Made by a program: the position numbers and the translations under genes. Shown piece by piece: positions 1 to 5,200 of a stretch of 5,200 nucleotides of DNA. The DNA lies in contig JAAVGQ010000059.1 in NCBI GenBank assembly GCA_014800105.1, positions 1-5,200 of the forward strand. Direction: 5' to 3'. The notes under the pieces were generated by a model, which saw nothing but the letters and a program-made list of their open reading frames with translations, was not told where the DNA came from and ran no database searches. Origin of the DNA: Bacteroidales bacterium. GTDB lineage: Bacteria; Bacteroidota; Bacteroidia; Bacteroidales; Muribaculaceae. Each line of letters opens with the position of its first letter. Positions within the stretch are counted from its first letter, which is position 1.

Positions 1-464
1 GACCATCCGGCAAGAAGGATACCGAGAACGCCGATTGAAGAAACAGCGATAAGGAAGAAAATACCGATGTTGAAGTTAACAATCTGAAGTCCGGGTCCCC
101 AGGGGAGGACAGCAAATGCCATCATTGAGGCGATAATTACGAGATAGGGAGCGAGCGCGAAGAGGAAACGGTCGATGTTCTTCAGTTCAATAAGCTCCTT
201 GATAAGGATTTTGAACATATCGGCAAAGCTCTGGAGCAAGCCGAAGGGACCTACACGGTTCGGGCCAAGGCGGCACTGGAATGCTGCGCAGACTTTACGC
301 TCGAAATAGATGTAGAAAAGTGCCAGAACGGCATAGAGCAGAAGAAGTCCTACACCCACGAGCACACACTCGATTGTTGTTACGAGCCACGGAGCGAGTC
401 CCCAGCCTAAAAGCAGGTTGTTGAACCACTCGGTAATGTTGGCGAAATCAAATGGTTTATCCAT
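1..464 (-). CDS. nuoH: NADH-quinone oxidoreductase subunit H (NuoH), 3' end outside window
   Basis: Membrane subunit of respiratory complex I that joins the peripheral arm to the membrane arm and forms much of the quinone-access chamber. The first 154 residues are in the window, starting at the ATG at 464 (MDKPFDF...). The family signature is plain: E55-R56-K57, then GPNRVGPFG at 67-75, D82, and K89-E90 in the loop after the first membrane helix. Predicted membrane helices lie at about 27-53, 103-121 and 133-152. The frame is open to the left edge, which cuts it just after a Gly-Trp that usually continues as a conserved Ser-Asn-rich loop. It begins 41 bases after the nuoCD stop, so it is co-transcribed; in E. 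coli nuoE, nuoF and nuoG lie between these two genes. No Shine-Dalgarno sequence precedes the start, which is normal in Bacteroidota. Identification is secure; the rest of the gene is not visible. Confidence 0.96.
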   Translation of the reverse strand, partial: MDKPFDFANITEWFNNLLLGWGLAPWLVTTIECVLVGVGLLLLYAVLALFYIYFERKVCAAFQCRLGPNRVGPFGLLQSFADMFKILIKELIELKNIDRFLFALAPYLVIIASMMAFAVLPWGPGLQIVNFNIGIFFLIAVSSIGVLGILLAGW

Positions 465-505
465 GATTGTGATATATTCTTGTCAGGATTGGCTTAATGA
501 GTAGA

Positions 506-2128
506 TTAACGGTCCATGTCGGGCACGATGTAGTCAAGAGAGCCGGCGATGGTAATGAGGTCAGCAATCTTGTTGCCGCTTGTGATTGAATCAACAACAG
601 CCGCGAGGTTGAGTGAAGGGGTGGCGAACTTCATTCGCACGGGGCTTGTGCCGCCATCGCTTTCAATGTAAACGCCAAACAATCCACGGCATCCTTCAAC
701 GAGCTGGAACCAGTGACCCTTGGGAAGCTTGAGAACCTTGGGAACTTTTGCAAGGTAATCACCCTCGGGAATATTGTCGATGAGCTGCTCGATGATGTGA
801 GCACTCTGTTCGATTTCTTTGATACGGGCCTTGAAGCGAGCCATTGAATCACCTTCAGTCATGACGATTTCCTCGAATTCTACTTCGGGATATACGCTGT
901 AGGGGTGAGTCTTACGAACGTCACATGCCCAGCCTGATGCACGGCCTGAAGGACCGGTTACACCCCAGTCAATAGCATGTTCCTTGCTCATTACGCCCAT
1001 GCCTTCGAGACGACCTTCAGCAATAACGTTGCCCACGAAGAGCTTGTTGTATTCCTTAAGGTTGGCGGGAAGGGTAGCCAGGAGAGCCTTAACATCCTTA
1101 ACGAAGTCAGGATCAAGGTCAGCCATAACGCCGCCTATGCAGTCGTAGTTGAATGTCATGCGGGCACCGCAAGTTTTCTCCATGATGTCGAGAATCTGCT
1201 CACGCACTCGCAGTGTGTAGAACAGCATTGTTGTAGCACCAAGGTCCATGCAGTATGTTCCGAAGAACAAGCAGTGAGATGCGATACGTGAAAGCTCGTC
1301 CATGATTACGCGGATAACCTGTGCGCGACGGGGAACTTCGATTCCGGCAGCGCGCTCAATGCACATGCACAGGCCGTGGTGATAGTTGTGAGCTGAGAAG
1401 TAGTCCATACGGTCAGTGAAGTGGAGAGTCTGGGGATAACCGAGGTTCTCGCACAGTTTTTCAATACCGCGGTGGATATAACCCATGTAAACGTCAATCT
1501 TCTTGATAGTTTCTCCGTCAATAGCGGTGCGGAAACGAAGCACGCCGTGGGTTGCAGGGTGCTGCGGACCGATGTTTACAACGAAATCATCGGGAGCGAA
1601 GATTGCTTTTTCAGTGCAAACAACCTTGCCGTCCTCCCCCTTGGTATAAACCTGAGTGTTATCGCTCTGGCGTTCGTTCTCAAGGGTAACGGGGTTGCTG
1701 TCAGGGCCGTTGTCGTAGTCTTTGCGCAAGGGGTATCCTACCCAGTCGATGCTGAGGAAGAGACGGCGCATATCGGGGTTATTCAGGAAGATGATACCGT
1801 AGAAGTCATAAATTTCTCTCTCGTAGAAAGTGGCGATTGACCACAGGTCAGAGATTGAAGTGAGTACGGGCTGCTGACGGTCAGTAGTAGAAACCTGTAT
1901 GGAAATTTCCTGATGTATAGTAGTCGAGCTAAGGTAATAAATGGCACCGAGCGTTTCAACGCGGTCGAAACCTACGATTGTCACGAGATAGTCATACCCG
2001 TATTCATCGCGCAGGGTCTGTGCCAGTTCATGAAGCTGTTCATCGGGGATATTAATGAGCAGTACATCGGCATCCTCAAAAGTGGCTTGAGGGAAGCGAG
2101 CTGCGACATTTTCCTTGATTGTTGCCAT
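506..2128 (-). CDS. nuoCD: Fused NADH-quinone oxidoreductase subunit C/D (NuoCD)
   Basis: Fusion of the 30-kDa (NuoC) and 49-kDa (NuoD) subunits of the complex I connecting module, 540 residues. The NuoC part is about 1-145; its signature is at 91-138, with E103-R-E, the YDFYGI stretch and PLRKDY at 133-138. A polar linker (about 140-178) leads to NuoD, which opens with NIGPQHPATHG at 185-195. By alignment from memory with Thermus Nqo4, His194 and Tyr243 (in DRMDY) match the quinone-contacting His38 and Tyr87. Other NuoD landmarks are GYIHRGIEKL (216-225), GPSGRASG (392-399), DVRKTHPY (403-410) and a C-terminus ending in DMDR where many homologues end in VMGEVDR. Length fits Bacteroidota NuoCD and is somewhat below the roughly 600 residues of E. 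coli NuoCD. The ATG at 2128 lies 30 bases after nuoB and has no Shine-Dalgarno sequence. No frameshift or missing key residue is seen. Confidence 0.97.
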   Translation of the reverse strand: MATIKENVAARFPQATFEDADVLLINIPDEQLHELAQTLRDEYGYDYLVTIVGFDRVETLGAIYYLSSTTIHQEISIQVSTTDRQQPVLTSISDLWSIATFYEREIYDFYGIIFLNNPDMRRLFLSIDWVGYPLRKDYDNGPDSNPVTLENERQSDNTQVYTKGEDGKVVCTEKAIFAPDDFVVNIGPQHPATHGVLRFRTAIDGETIKKIDVYMGYIHRGIEKLCENLGYPQTLHFTDRMDYFSAHNYHHGLCMCIERAAGIEVPRRAQVIRVIMDELSRIASHCLFFGTYCMDLGATTMLFYTLRVREQILDIMEKTCGARMTFNYDCIGGVMADLDPDFVKDVKALLATLPANLKEYNKLFVGNVIAEGRLEGMGVMSKEHAIDWGVTGPSGRASGWACDVRKTHPYSVYPEVEFEEIVMTEGDSMARFKARIKEIEQSAHIIEQLIDNIPEGDYLAKVPKVLKLPKGHWFQLVEGCRGLFGVYIESDGGTSPVRMKFATPSLNLAAVVDSITSGNKIADLITIAGSLDYIVPDMDR

Positions 2129-2158
2129 GATATAATGTTGTAAATGGGAGTTTTAATT

Positions 2159-2785
2159 TTACTTGCCGTTGATAATCTCTTCAGCCTTCTCGGCTACAGG
2201 ATGTGTTTCTACAAATTCCTGCTGTTTCTCCTGGCGGTTAACTCCACCGAAGAAACGTTCAACCTTCACTTTGCGTGAAAGCTGCATGATGCCGTAGATC
2301 ATAGCCTCAGGACAGGGAGGGCAGCCGGGAACGAATACGTCAACGGGAACAATATCCTCGATACCCTTGCAGACGTGGTAAGAACGACGGAAGGGACCAC
2401 CTGAGATTGCACAACCACCGCAGGCAATCACATACTTGGGCTCAGCGAGCTGGTCGTAAAGACGGCGGAATACGGGCGCCATGCGGTTAACGATAGTACC
2501 TGCAACCATCATGAAGTCGGCCTGGCGTGGTGACGAGCGGGCAACTTCCCATCCGAAGCGTGCCATGTCAAAGCGGGCGGCGCCAAGTGATACGAATTCG
2601 ATACCGCAACAGCTGGTAGCGAATGTCAAAGGCCACAATGAGTTAGAACGGCCCCAATTGATGAGCTTGTCGAGCGTGCCCACGAGCACGTTGGTGCCTG
2701 AAGCACGGAGTTCATCAACGAGATTTTCGATATACTCGTTATCCTTAAATGCCTCGTAGGGCATGCTTTTAGTTGTTACTTCCAT
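2159..2785 (-). CDS. nuoB: NADH-quinone oxidoreductase subunit B (NuoB), N2 cluster protein
   Basis: Iron-sulfur subunit of complex I that carries the terminal [4Fe-4S] cluster N2, which passes electrons to quinone at the NuoB/NuoD interface. The protein has 208 residues. The cluster ligands are visible: the adjacent pair Cys59-Cys60 (SCCGIEF), Cys125 in ACGGCAISGG, and Cys155 in PGCPPCPEA. The 65-residue spacing from Cys60 to Cys125 matches other NuoB proteins; the Cys125-Cys155 spacing is 30, one more than I recall for E. coli and Thermus. Cys122, Cys139 and Cys158 are additional. The last 30 or so residues are a charged tail beyond the conserved core. The ATG at 2785 overlaps the end of nuoA by 10 bases, suggesting translational coupling; a second ATG seven codons in is possible but less likely, because the first gives the coupled arrangement. 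Identification is secure. Confidence 0.97.
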   Translation of the reverse strand: MEVTTKSMPYEAFKDNEYIENLVDELRASGTNVLVGTLDKLINWGRSNSLWPLTFATSCCGIEFVSLGAARFDMARFGWEVARSSPRQADFMMVAGTIVNRMAPVFRRLYDQLAEPKYVIACGGCAISGGPFRRSYHVCKGIEDIVPVDVFVPGCPPCPEAMIYGIMQLSRKVKVERFFGGVNRQEKQQEFVETHPVAEKAEEIINGK

Positions 2786-3156
2786 TCAAGCGCTCCTTTC
2801 CGCCAGGCGTAAACGAGGCCCAGCACTAAAACTCCAAAAAACACTGCGATGCTGGTGAGACCGTCAACACCCATTTCGCGCATGCGCACGGCCCATGGAT
2901 AAAGAAAAACGGTTTCAACGTCAAACATCAAGAAAAGGATTGCGAAGAGGTAATAGCCCACGCTGAAACGGGTCATTGAAGAGCCGCGGGTGGGGATACC
3001 ACATTCATAAGCTTCCCCTTTCTGGGGGTTGAAAGAGCGGGGCGAAATCAGCCCGGCCAGCCACATAGCCAGGGCCACGAGAGCGACACCTGTCAGGAGG
3101 GCTACAACAGCAAGCAATGCGTTGTTGGAAATTCCGAATATTGCCGTAGTTATCAT
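2776..3156 (-). CDS. nuoA: NADH-quinone oxidoreductase subunit A (NuoA)
   Basis: Small membrane subunit of complex I next to NuoH at the junction with the peripheral arm; first gene of the operon here. The 126-residue protein has three predicted membrane helices at about 12-36, 66-88 and 101-117. The diagnostic loop and second helix are present: YECGIPTRGSS at 50-60 and then a stretch ending FDVETVFLYPWA at 78-89, including Asp79 and Glu81, which match the conserved acidic pair of E. coli NuoA. Length is normal for the family. The start is the ATG at 3156, preceded by an AT-rich leader of about 65 bases with no Shine-Dalgarno sequence; a promoter candidate lies just upstream. Its last codons overlap the nuoB start by 10 bases. 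Confidence 0.97.
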   Translation of the reverse strand: MITTAIFGISNNALLAVVALLTGVALVALAMWLAGLISPRSFNPQKGEAYECGIPTRGSSMTRFSVGYYLFAILFLMFDVETVFLYPWAVRMREMGVDGLTSIAVFFGVLVLGLVYAWRKGALEWK

Positions 3157-3192
3157 ATATATTGTGATAATTTTATATCTTGCTTTAAATCA

Positions 3193-3215
3193 GCCGCGAG
3201 CAGTATATACACGGC
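3193..3215 (-). promoter_or_regulatory. GC-rich hairpin near the 5' end of the nuo transcript
   Basis: On the minus strand GCCGTG (3215-3210) can pair with CGCGGC (3198-3193), giving a six-pair stem with one G-U and an 11-base loop. It is a GC-rich patch in an otherwise AT-rich leader, and would sit only a few bases after the predicted transcription start of nuoA. No run of U follows, so it is not a usual terminator. A role in mRNA stability or leader regulation is inference, and chance is possible. Confidence 0.35.
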
Positions 3216-3226
3216 CTACGAGAGTG

Positions 3227-3260
3227 CAAAGTTAAGATTTTTTTTCAATTCACCCACAAT
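3227..3260 (-). promoter_or_regulatory. Predicted promoter of the nuo operon
   Basis: On the minus strand TAACTTTG (3234-3227) matches the Bacteroidales -7 consensus TAnnTTTG exactly. An imperfect -33 box, ATTG (3260-3257, consensus TTTG), lies 22 bases upstream, slightly longer than ideal, with a run of eight A in the spacer. Transcription would start near 3220, giving a leader of about 65 bases before the nuoA ATG. The upstream ORF6N gene is on the same strand and no clear terminator separates them, so read-through is also possible. Confidence 0.55.
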
Positions 3261-3367
3261 TTTAGCGCATTTTATTAAATCTCTTAATAAGATTGTCATA
3301 ACGACTCTCTTCAGACTTTTACTTGTCAAGAGTTTGTCCCGAGTGATTCTTTATCAATATTAATAGT

Positions 3368-3997
3368 TTAGTCTGTCAGATGTTCTTCTTCGGTCAAGGT
3401 GCCGGATTTTTTCACACGTTTAACTGTATGTTTAATTTTTCCGATAAAGAAGTTTAACTCTAACGTAGATTCTGTTTCTACTGTTTCAAGGTCAGGCATT
3501 ACTATGTTTGATAAAACTTTTCCAAAATGTTGCATTTTGGATGCTTGCTTTTCCGGATCTGTTTCTGTGTGTAGCTCAATAAGTTCACGTTTAAGATTTC
3601 TTACCTGAGCAAAAGTTTCAATTATTGAAAATGTAACGTCTATAGCAGTCTTGCTCTTTAGAATTGTAGCTAACATGTATAAACCCTTTTCTGTGAAAGC
3701 TTTTGTAGCCGTTCTACTCTTAGACGAGATTTTTGTGGCCGAAAATTTCGACCGCAAATAAGCTGTTTCAGCTTCTGTCAAAACGAGCATATAGTCCCCG
3801 GGGAATTTTTCAGGATTATTTTTGACAGCTTCATTTATTCTCTTTGTCTCTACACCATAGAGACTTGCGACATCAGCGTCAGCGATGATGGGTAGATCTC
3901 TAATTATTACTATTGATTTCCTGACATTTTCAATCAAGGAGGAGTTAAGCTCAGTAATATTAGATTGCTCAGTTATTTTGTTTATATTGGGACTCAT
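3368..3997 (-). CDS. ORF6N-domain DNA-binding protein
   Basis: A 209-residue cytoplasmic protein with an N-terminal ORF6N domain, a putative DNA-binding module first noted in large DNA viruses and phages and common in bacterial accessory genes. The domain spans about residues 26-130: the opening IRDLPIIADADVASLYGVE, then TKRINEAVKNNPEKFPGDYM (51-70) and KAFTEKGLYMLATIL (99-113), matching the usual pattern of a YGVETKRLNE segment, FP-D-F and AFTE-G--ML. The C-terminal third is charged, probably helical, and without a recognised domain. The start at 3997 is the first ATG after the YciO-family stop, 22 bases away, so the two are probably co-transcribed; no promoter match lies in the gap. G+C is near 38 percent in a sampled line, against about 57 percent in the neighbouring gene, suggesting acquisition. 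Its target DNA and role are unknown; no phage or transposon genes are beside it. Confidence 0.85.
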   Translation of the reverse strand: MSPNINKITEQSNITELNSSLIENVRKSIVIIRDLPIIADADVASLYGVETKRINEAVKNNPEKFPGDYMLVLTEAETAYLRSKFSATKISSKSRTATKAFTEKGLYMLATILKSKTAIDVTFSIIETFAQVRNLKRELIELHTETDPEKQASKMQHFGKVLSNIVMPDLETVETESTLELNFFIGKIKHTVKRVKKSGTLTEEEHLTD

Positions 3998-4019
3998 GGT
4001 TGTTTTGAATAAAAATTGT

Positions 4020-4613
4020 TCACTCGCGGATGATTACGGGGTTGGATGAGTCGGTGAGGTCGACGATTGTAGTCATGCCGGGGGTAGCGTCTCCAGTGTC
4101 GACCATGCATGCAACGTCATTGTCGAGGGCATCGGCAATGGCTTCGGGCAGCAGTGTGTCATCGTCATCTGCGTCGGGCCAGTTGACAGTTGAAACCATG
4201 AGCGGATTGCCGAGCTCGGCGGCTATGCGGCGGGCAATGTCATTGTCGGGAATACGGGTTCCCACTTCCTTACGTCCTTTGAAAACCTTGGGCAGGCGTG
4301 GCGAGGAGGGGAGAATGTAGGTGTAGGGGCCGGGAAGGGTGTCCTTGAAAATTGAGAATGCGCGGTTGTCAATGCGCACGTATTCGCTTGCCTGAGAAAT
4401 GTCGGCGCACAAGACTGACAGCGGGTGCTTGCGTGGGTCGATATTTTTCAGTTTACAGATGTGCTCAACAGCGCGGTTATTGAGAGCGTTGCAGGCAAAC
4501 ACGTAACGGTTATCAGTGGGAATGACGATGATTTCACCATCTTCAAGCGCCTTGACAAGTATATCGATATACTCCTCATTGATGCTTGACTCGTACATTT
4601 TCAGGATTCTCAT
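4020..4613 (-). CDS. Sua5/YciO/YrdC-family protein (YciO-like)
   Basis: A 197-residue single-domain member of the Sua5/YciO/YrdC superfamily. Relatives TsaC/Sua5 make threonylcarbamoyl-AMP for tRNA t6A; YciO-type members are less well understood. Landmarks are GEIIVIPTD (26-34), KHPLSVLCADISQASEYV (62-79), LPGPYTYIL (93-101), KEVGTRIPDNDIARRI (115-130), GNPLMVSTVN (135-144) and TTIVDLTD (181-188). The pattern through KHPLS, DIS-SEY and GTRIPDN resembles YciO and its Bacteroidota relatives more than TsaC, so automated labels of threonylcarbamoyl-AMP synthase should be treated with caution. Two oddities: the usual PTDT-Y-(I/L)GCD region reads PTDNRYVFACN, and the protein stops at VIIRE where relatives usually add about ten residues beginning with Gly. 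The start at 4613 (MRILKMYE) is chosen as the first ATG; an ATG five codons later is possible. It is divergent from the symporter gene and followed 22 bases later by the ORF6N gene. Confidence 0.85.
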   Translation of the reverse strand: MRILKMYESSINEEYIDILVKALEDGEIIVIPTDNRYVFACNALNNRAVEHICKLKNIDPRKHPLSVLCADISQASEYVRIDNRAFSIFKDTLPGPYTYILPSSPRLPKVFKGRKEVGTRIPDNDIARRIAAELGNPLMVSTVNWPDADDDDTLLPEAIADALDNDVACMVDTGDATPGMTTIVDLTDSSNPVIIRE

Positions 4614-4649
4614 GGCGTGAAAAAAATTTTAAAGCGAAAATTTTATGTG

Positions 4650-4680
4650 CAAAAGTAGCTTTATATTTGTAACAAACAAT
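4650..4680 (-). promoter_or_regulatory. Predicted promoter of the YciO-family gene
   Basis: On the minus strand TACTTTTG (4657-4650) fits the Bacteroidales -7 consensus TAnnTTTG, with ATTG (4680-4677) 19 bases upstream as a near-match to the -33 box. Transcription would start near 4643, about 30 bases before the ATG at 4613. A second -7 match, TAAATTTG at 4736-4729, lacks a partner box and would give a longer leader. The region is AT-rich, so chance matches are likely. Confidence 0.5.
4662..4669 (+). promoter_or_regulatory. Predicted -7 box of the symporter gene promoter
   Basis: TATATTTG matches TAnnTTTG exactly. No good TTTG box is found near 4637-4645, where only T-rich sequence occurs, so the -33 part is weak. 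Transcription would start near 4676, giving a leader of about 75 bases before the ATG at 4753. The box is only four bases from the oppositely oriented -7 box of the YciO-family gene. Confidence 0.45.
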
Positions 4681-4694
4681 AAAACGTGCTTAAT

Positions 4695-4711
4695 TTGTAA
4701 TTGAATTACAA
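4695..4711. promoter_or_regulatory. 17-base palindrome, candidate operator or leader hairpin
   Basis: TTGTAATTGAATTACAA is a perfect inverted repeat of 8-base arms around one central G. The symmetry extends imperfectly to GCTT (4688-4691) and AAGC (4713-4716), with 3 and 1 unpaired bases in between. It lies about 20 bases downstream of the predicted start of the symporter transcript, a typical place for a repressor to block elongation or initiation. In RNA it would form a six-pair stem with a five-base loop, which is weak because it is AT-rich. The binding protein is unknown. Confidence 0.45.
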
Positions 4712-4752
4712 CAAGCTTTCAACTACAACAAATTTATAAACCATAAATATTG

Positions 4753-5200
4753 ATGTCACAGAAGAAATTTAAGATGGGGCTGCTCCCGTTGATTCTCGTA
4801 GCAATAGCCGCCGGAATAGGTACGGGTTATATTATGCCTGAGTGGTGTGCCCGCATTTTTATGACCTTTAATGCAATTTTCAGTCAATTCCTGGGTTTCT
4901 GTATTCCTCTTATAATAGTAGGTTTTGTAGCTCCGGCTATTGCTGACATTGGTAAAGAGGCAGGCAAGATGCTTGTGTTCACCGCGCTGCTCGCCTATGT
5001 TGCGACTATTTTAGCCGGCATGATGTCGTTCTGGACCGGTGACATTGTATTTCCTCATCTCATCGAACCGCTTGATTATATTCAGGATACCGCGTCCACC
5101 GTTTCTCTGCAGCCGTTCTTCACAATAGAGATGCCTCCGGTGCTTACCGTAATGAGTTCACTCGTGCTGGCTTTCGTAGTGGGTATAGGAGCGAGCCGTC
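4753..5200 (+). CDS. Dicarboxylate/amino acid:cation symporter (DAACS family), 3' end outside window
   Basis: Inner-membrane secondary transporter that couples uptake of a dicarboxylate or acidic amino acid to sodium ions or protons. The first 149 residues are visible from the ATG at 4753 (MSQKKFKMGLLP...), and the frame stays open to the window edge. Predicted membrane helices are at about 8-28, 40-62, 71-93 and 130-147, preceded by a short basic N-terminus. The family-like stretch is FLGFCIPLIIVGFVAPAIADIGKEAGKML (46-74), where the second helix ends in the conserved turn with Ile-Ala-Asp-Ile-Gly. The substrate-binding hairpins and helices 7-8 lie beyond the window, so the substrate cannot be named. 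An alternative ATG is at codon 8. No Shine-Dalgarno sequence is present. It is transcribed away from the YciO-family gene, sharing a 139-base control region. Confidence 0.88.
   Translation, partial: MSQKKFKMGLLPLILVAIAAGIGTGYIMPEWCARIFMTFNAIFSQFLGFCIPLIIVGFVAPAIADIGKEAGKMLVFTALLAYVATILAGMMSFWTGDIVFPHLIEPLDYIQDTASTVSLQPFFTIEMPPVLTVMSSLVLAFVVGIGASR

Noticed and set aside
1421..1840. A 139-codon open frame on the plus strand opposite nuoCD
   Set aside because: It lies wholly antisense to strongly conserved NuoCD sequence and its translation shows no recognisable domain. Other antisense frames over nuoCD, nuoB, nuoA and the YciO-like gene (such as 977-1291, 2481-2759 and 4030-4320) were set aside for the same reason.
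3029..3235. A 68-codon plus-strand frame across the nuoA start and leader
   Set aside because: It is mostly antisense to nuoA, has no domain, and crosses the predicted nuo promoter.
3282..3333. Possible terminator after the ORF6N gene: TCTTAATAAGA palindrome at 3282-3292 and a CTCTT/AAGAG pair at 3307-3332
   Set aside because: The stems are only five pairs, AT-rich or with a 16-base loop, and neither is followed by a U-run in the direction of transcription.
4707..4731. Direct repeat TACAACAA at 4707-4714 and 4724-4731
   Set aside because: Eight bases of simple A/C-rich sequence in an AT-rich leader can easily recur by chance, and the first copy overlaps the palindrome.
1..5200. Search for tRNA genes, insertion sequences, CRISPR arrays or a multi-gene defence system
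   Set aside because: The coding genes leave only short gaps, the longest being 210 bases, and none shows cloverleaf-like, repeat-spacer or transposase signals. The ORF6N gene alone does not make a defence or phage cluster.

Overview
The window reads as chromosomal DNA from a member of the Bacteroidota, most likely order Bacteroidales. Three things support this: fused nuoC and nuoD, the gene order nuoA-nuoB-nuoCD-nuoH with no nuoE, nuoF or nuoG between, and gene starts that lack Shine-Dalgarno sequences but have upstream matches to the Bacteroidales promoter element TAnnTTTG. A Muribaculaceae-like gut organism would fit, but the family is a guess.

Layout. Positions 1-3156 hold four complex I genes on the minus strand. 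In transcription order they are nuoA (3156-2776), nuoB (2785-2159), nuoCD (2128-506) and nuoH (464 to beyond the left edge). They are tightly packed: a 10-base overlap, then gaps of 30 and 41 bases. This is clearly one operon, probably started by a promoter near 3227-3260 with a hairpin in its leader. It encodes the quinone-reducing connecting module (NuoB, NuoCD) and the start of the membrane arm (NuoA, NuoH). The NADH-oxidising module is not encoded where it sits in E. coli.

Positions 3368-4613 hold two further minus-strand genes 22 bases apart: an AT-rich ORF6N-domain (phage-type DNA-binding) gene, and upstream of it a GC-richer Sua5/YciO/YrdC-family gene. The composition jump suggests that the ORF6N gene was acquired.

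Positions 4614-4752 are a divergent, AT-rich intergenic region. It holds two facing promoter candidates whose -7 boxes are only 4 bases apart, and a 17-base near-perfect palindrome in the leader of the plus-strand gene. From 4753 a dicarboxylate/amino acid:cation symporter gene runs rightward off the window.

No RNA gene, insertion sequence, CRISPR array or convincing intrinsic terminator was seen. I did not find an undescribed multi-gene system. The observations most worth following are the donor-less complex I layout, the acquired ORF6N gene, the compact divergent control region and the divergent YciO-like protein.
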